In this document: one piece after another, positions 61,445 through 64,000 of the stretch
Layout: the number at the start of each line of letters is the position of its first letter
How positions within the stretch are numbered: position 1 is the stretch's first letter
Source of the DNA: Lycorma delicatula
Lineage: Eukaryota; Arthropoda; Insecta; Hemiptera; Fulgoridae
Assembly: GCF_047948215.1 (NCBI RefSeq)
Contig: NC_134455.1
Coordinates: 76,385,189 to 76,449,188 of the forward strand
Direction of reading: 5' to 3'
DNA: 64,000 nucleotides
Notes under the pieces: model-generated
Databases searched by the model: none
Seen by the model: the letters and a program-made list of their open reading frames with translations, nothing else
What the model was told of the DNA's origin: nothing
Made by a program: the position numbers and the translations under genes

Positions 61445-62523
61445 TAGGTATAGAAGGAAATTATGGTAATCGGTCCAATTTGGGCATACGCGGTTTCACC
61501 GGATCTTTACGTTTTGACAGCTATGGAACCCCAAAAAACCGGATGGAAATTTTTCAAATGTTCGTATGCACTTGTGTTCTGTTTTTTTTTGGCGCACCAT
61601 AGATCACCTTATATCTTCAGAACTATTCGACCGGTTTTGACCAAACTTGGTCAAATTACTATTATATAGATTATATTAATATTATATCAGATATTGCTGC
61701 CATTAAATTTTCAACTTAAAAGGTCAAGGGAGTGTGGCTCTAAAGCAAGGTCACCCTCAGTATCTCAAAATTTCGCCAAATTAAGGTCTTATTTATCTTA
61801 GGAACATTTGTTAACAATTAAAAAAATAACAATATTTGAAAAAAAACCTTTTGCAAAATCACACCCCCACCCCAAAGAATGCTCTAATTAAACTAGTGCC
61901 TAAGTGGGCATAGTGTGTCATTAGTACCTCCTCTTACCATAAGGAGCGCTAGGTAGCACTCTCTACAGCTGCTGTAGTCGTCTTTAAATTCTTTCTTTTT
62001 CTCTTTAGCTTCCGGAACCACCCTAAAGTACTACTTTAGTGTAAATGAAGTGTAATCTTGTACAATCTCAGTTCGACTATTTTTGAGATGTGTAGTTAAT
62101 TGAAACCCAACCACCAAAGAACACCGGTATCCACGATCTAGTATTCAAATCCGTGTAAACGCAACTGCCTTTACTGAGATTTGAACCTTAGAACTCTCGA
62201 CTTCAAAATCAGCTGATTGACGAAGACGGGTTCAACACTAGACCAACCTGGTAGGTTGCTGTAGTCGTCCGATATGTTGTAACATCACAGGTGAGCGGTA
62301 GAATTAAATAAATTAATAAATAAATAAAATAAATAATATTTAAAGTGTTAAAAAGTATTTAAAGTGGCCGCTAGTACCACCACACCCGCGCGAATGAAAT
62401 ATGGTATGCGTGCGCGCGCGCTTTTGTTAGAATCATTGAATTTAATAAACAAAAAATATTATATTTAAATAAAATGATAAATATTTTAAATTAAGTTGTG
62501 TGTAAGCCGTGTATCAAAAAAAA
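61445..62523 (+). repeat. RepA copy 3, interrupted by a SINE-1
   Basis: GGTCCAATTTGGGCATACGC, CCGGTTTTGACCAAACTTGG, ACCCCAAAGAATGCTCTAAT, GCGCTAGGTAGCACTC, then the nested SINE, then TGTAACATCACAGGTGAGCG, CCACACCCGCGCGAATGAAA, GTGTGTAAGCCGTGTATC. Without the SINE it is about 790 bp, matching copy 2. Confidence 0.78.
61983..62256 (-). mobile_element. SINE-1 (tail A) nested in RepA, 13-bp target-site duplication
   Basis: The minus strand runs from ACCAGGTTGGTCTAGTGTTG through AATCAGCTGATTTTGAAGTC, B-box-like GTTCAAATCTC and the body, to tail A (eroded; GTGGTTCCGGAAGCTAAAGA + GAAAAAG). TGCTGTAGTCGTC is present at 61970-61982 and 62257-62269. That sequence is part of RepA, giving the relative age: RepA first, SINE-1 second. 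Confidence 0.92.
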
Positions 62524-63149
62524 AGTCAAATGGATGGAATGTCAGCTACATCTGTGTTTTCAGCTTTTTTTTCAATAAATTCATGTAACTATAAACTTAA
62601 GAATTTTTTCAACTTACTATAATAATCTAGTCGTTTGAAAAAAGATTTTTTATAAATTTGACTAAAAATAAATTTTTTTATAATAATATTTACATAAAAG
62701 TCCTTATTTATTTCATGATAAAATAGTTTTGTGTTAATAAAAATTAGAAATTTATTTTTAAACTTCTACATTCTTTGTTTATTTAGTATATACCTTAATG
62801 GATCAAGGTCAGATGTTTTATGTAAAATTGATATTTTTAGAAAGCTATATAATATCAGTTTTGGCTCGGAAAGGAGACAATCTAAATTGCTATACAGTTA
62901 TATATTGTAGAAAGAACGTTAAGCAAAGAGTATCACATAGTATTTCATTGCATGACAAAAATAAGTAAAATAGTTAATTTAATCCGTAAATAATTTTTTA
63001 AATGTTGTTTTAATTTTACGACAGTAAGTATAAAGATAGAAAACGAATAATAAAAAAAAATATAAAATGAAATATACTGATATTTAATGAGATGTACATC
63101 ATATCACAGGCATTCATTGTCAAGAGTAATGAGATTGTTTATAGTTACG
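62524..63149. other. AT-rich stretch, no gene seen
   Basis: Nothing recognised. Confidence 0.55.
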
Positions 63150-63320
63150 AGTCTGTGAGATTGTAGGGCGTCTCGACTGCTTGGCTGGGGTCGTATTTCA
63201 AAGGAATGGCCCACACATAGGCGGCGTTATTTACTGCCTGTACTATAGACAATAGGAATGCTCGCTTGCCAGGAGTTGAGCTGGTTGCCCTATCTTGTTC
63301 CCATCAATCCATGCAAGAAA
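63150..63320. other. GC-elevated island, unassigned
   Basis: GTAGGGCGTCTCGACTGCTT, GGCTGGGGTCGTATTTCAAA, CACATAGGCGGCGTTATTTA and GCTTGCCAGGAGTTGAGCTG stand out from AT-rich flanks. No frame with a recognisable protein and no match to the repeats in the window. Confidence 0.3.
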
Positions 63321-64000
63321 TCGTTTACAGAAATAAATTCTATAATATTTTATTAAATAAATATAATTTTCAGAAATAAAACTGCAATAAATAAGAAGAA
63401 ATCTAAAAATGTATTTTTTCTTAAACATTTTAGCAAACGTTTTCTAAAAAAGTATTAAGTTTTTACTAGTAATGTATATTATTCAATATGTAACGCATAG
63501 AAATTTTTAAGAGGTTTTTTAACACATTTATAACGGGTTGTTTTCAACTTTTTGTAATGTTTTTCTTTTCTAAAATAAGAGATCCGATATTAACAGAGAC
63601 GAATTGTAATTATAAATTAAAAAACAAAATAAAGATTAGTTACATATATAAATATTATTTCAAATGTATAAAATAAAAATAATAAGAAATAAAACAATAT
63701 ATACATATACAACAATGAAAAAATTTGCATGTTTTTAAAACTTAAATTTATAAATAATTTCTAATTACACTGATTTCTGTTAACAGGGAAAAAATAAAAA
63801 CTTTTTAATCTATATTATATTGAAATTTACCAAATATACATCGCGATCATTTTGTTGCGGACTACGTGCATTACTTCAACAATTTCTAAGGAAGCGTTTG
63901 CGTAAATTATCATCGCATACAAGATTATTTTACGGGACTGCACAAAAGGCTACAAAGAAATTAGGTCTACATGCCGAGTATATTTCGCGCAGGAACTGAA
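63321..64000. other. AT-rich stretch; last 160 bp more complex
   Basis: From about 63840 the composition rises (TTTTGTTGCGGACTACGTGC, CTACATGCCGAGTATATTTC). It may be the edge of an exon or element cut by the window end; not resolvable. Confidence 0.35.

Overview
The window is AT-rich (by eye well over 70% A+T) eukaryotic DNA with spliced coding exons and dense transposon debris. The most recognisable host sequence is one exon (11137-11374, minus strand) encoding two C2H2 zinc fingers of the rotund/squeeze type, a family known from insects. Together with decayed Jockey-, I- and RTE-like non-LTR retrotransposons and tRNA-derived SINEs, this points to an insect with a large, repeat-rich genome. 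A hemipteran is my guess, but the order is not shown by anything here. There are no operons, bacterial genes, rRNA genes, functional tRNA genes or CRISPR arrays.

Host gene. Three minus-strand coding segments have good splice signals: the zinc-finger exon (phase 0 acceptor, phase 1 donor), a 20-codon ATG-initiated segment at 17083-17142 ending in a strong GTAAGT donor, and a 59-codon ATG-initiated segment at 22486-22662 ending in a GTAAGA donor. Both upstream segments end in phase 0, so either could splice directly to the zinc-finger exon. The simplest reading is that roughly the left third of the window is intron of one rotund-like gene with alternative first exons. Joining these exons is inference. 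The remaining fingers would lie beyond the left edge.

Mobile DNA. At least twelve copies of one tRNA-derived SINE (SINE-1) and three of a second (SINE-2) are scattered throughout. Several have target-site duplications, including a perfect 17-bp one around 12321-12627. Copies of both families occur with two different 3' ends (tail A and tail B). Tail B resembles the 3' end of an I-like LINE at 47900-48716, a candidate source of the retrotransposition machinery. Decayed LINEs lie at 4495-4815, 7200-8190, 8640-9180, 18031-18890 (minus), 30769-32828, 32900-33290 (minus), 47900-48716 and 49610-50703. Nested insertions are clear at 47996-48289 (SINE in LINE), 61983-62256 (SINE in RepA) and about 49735-50115 (unknown repeat in Jockey). 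RepA (three copies), RepB (two copies), a 587-bp foldback element and a RepC fragment look like non-autonomous elements.

Other. Long microsatellites include (TG) of about 212 bp inside RepA at 40011-40222 and (ATT) of about 184 bp at 59937-60120. A few compositionally distinct, non-repeat-looking islands (6591-7010, 46200-46530, 53630-54110, 57800-58240, 63150-63320) are the best candidates for regulatory or undetected exonic sequence. Everything else is AT-rich DNA in which I see no gene.
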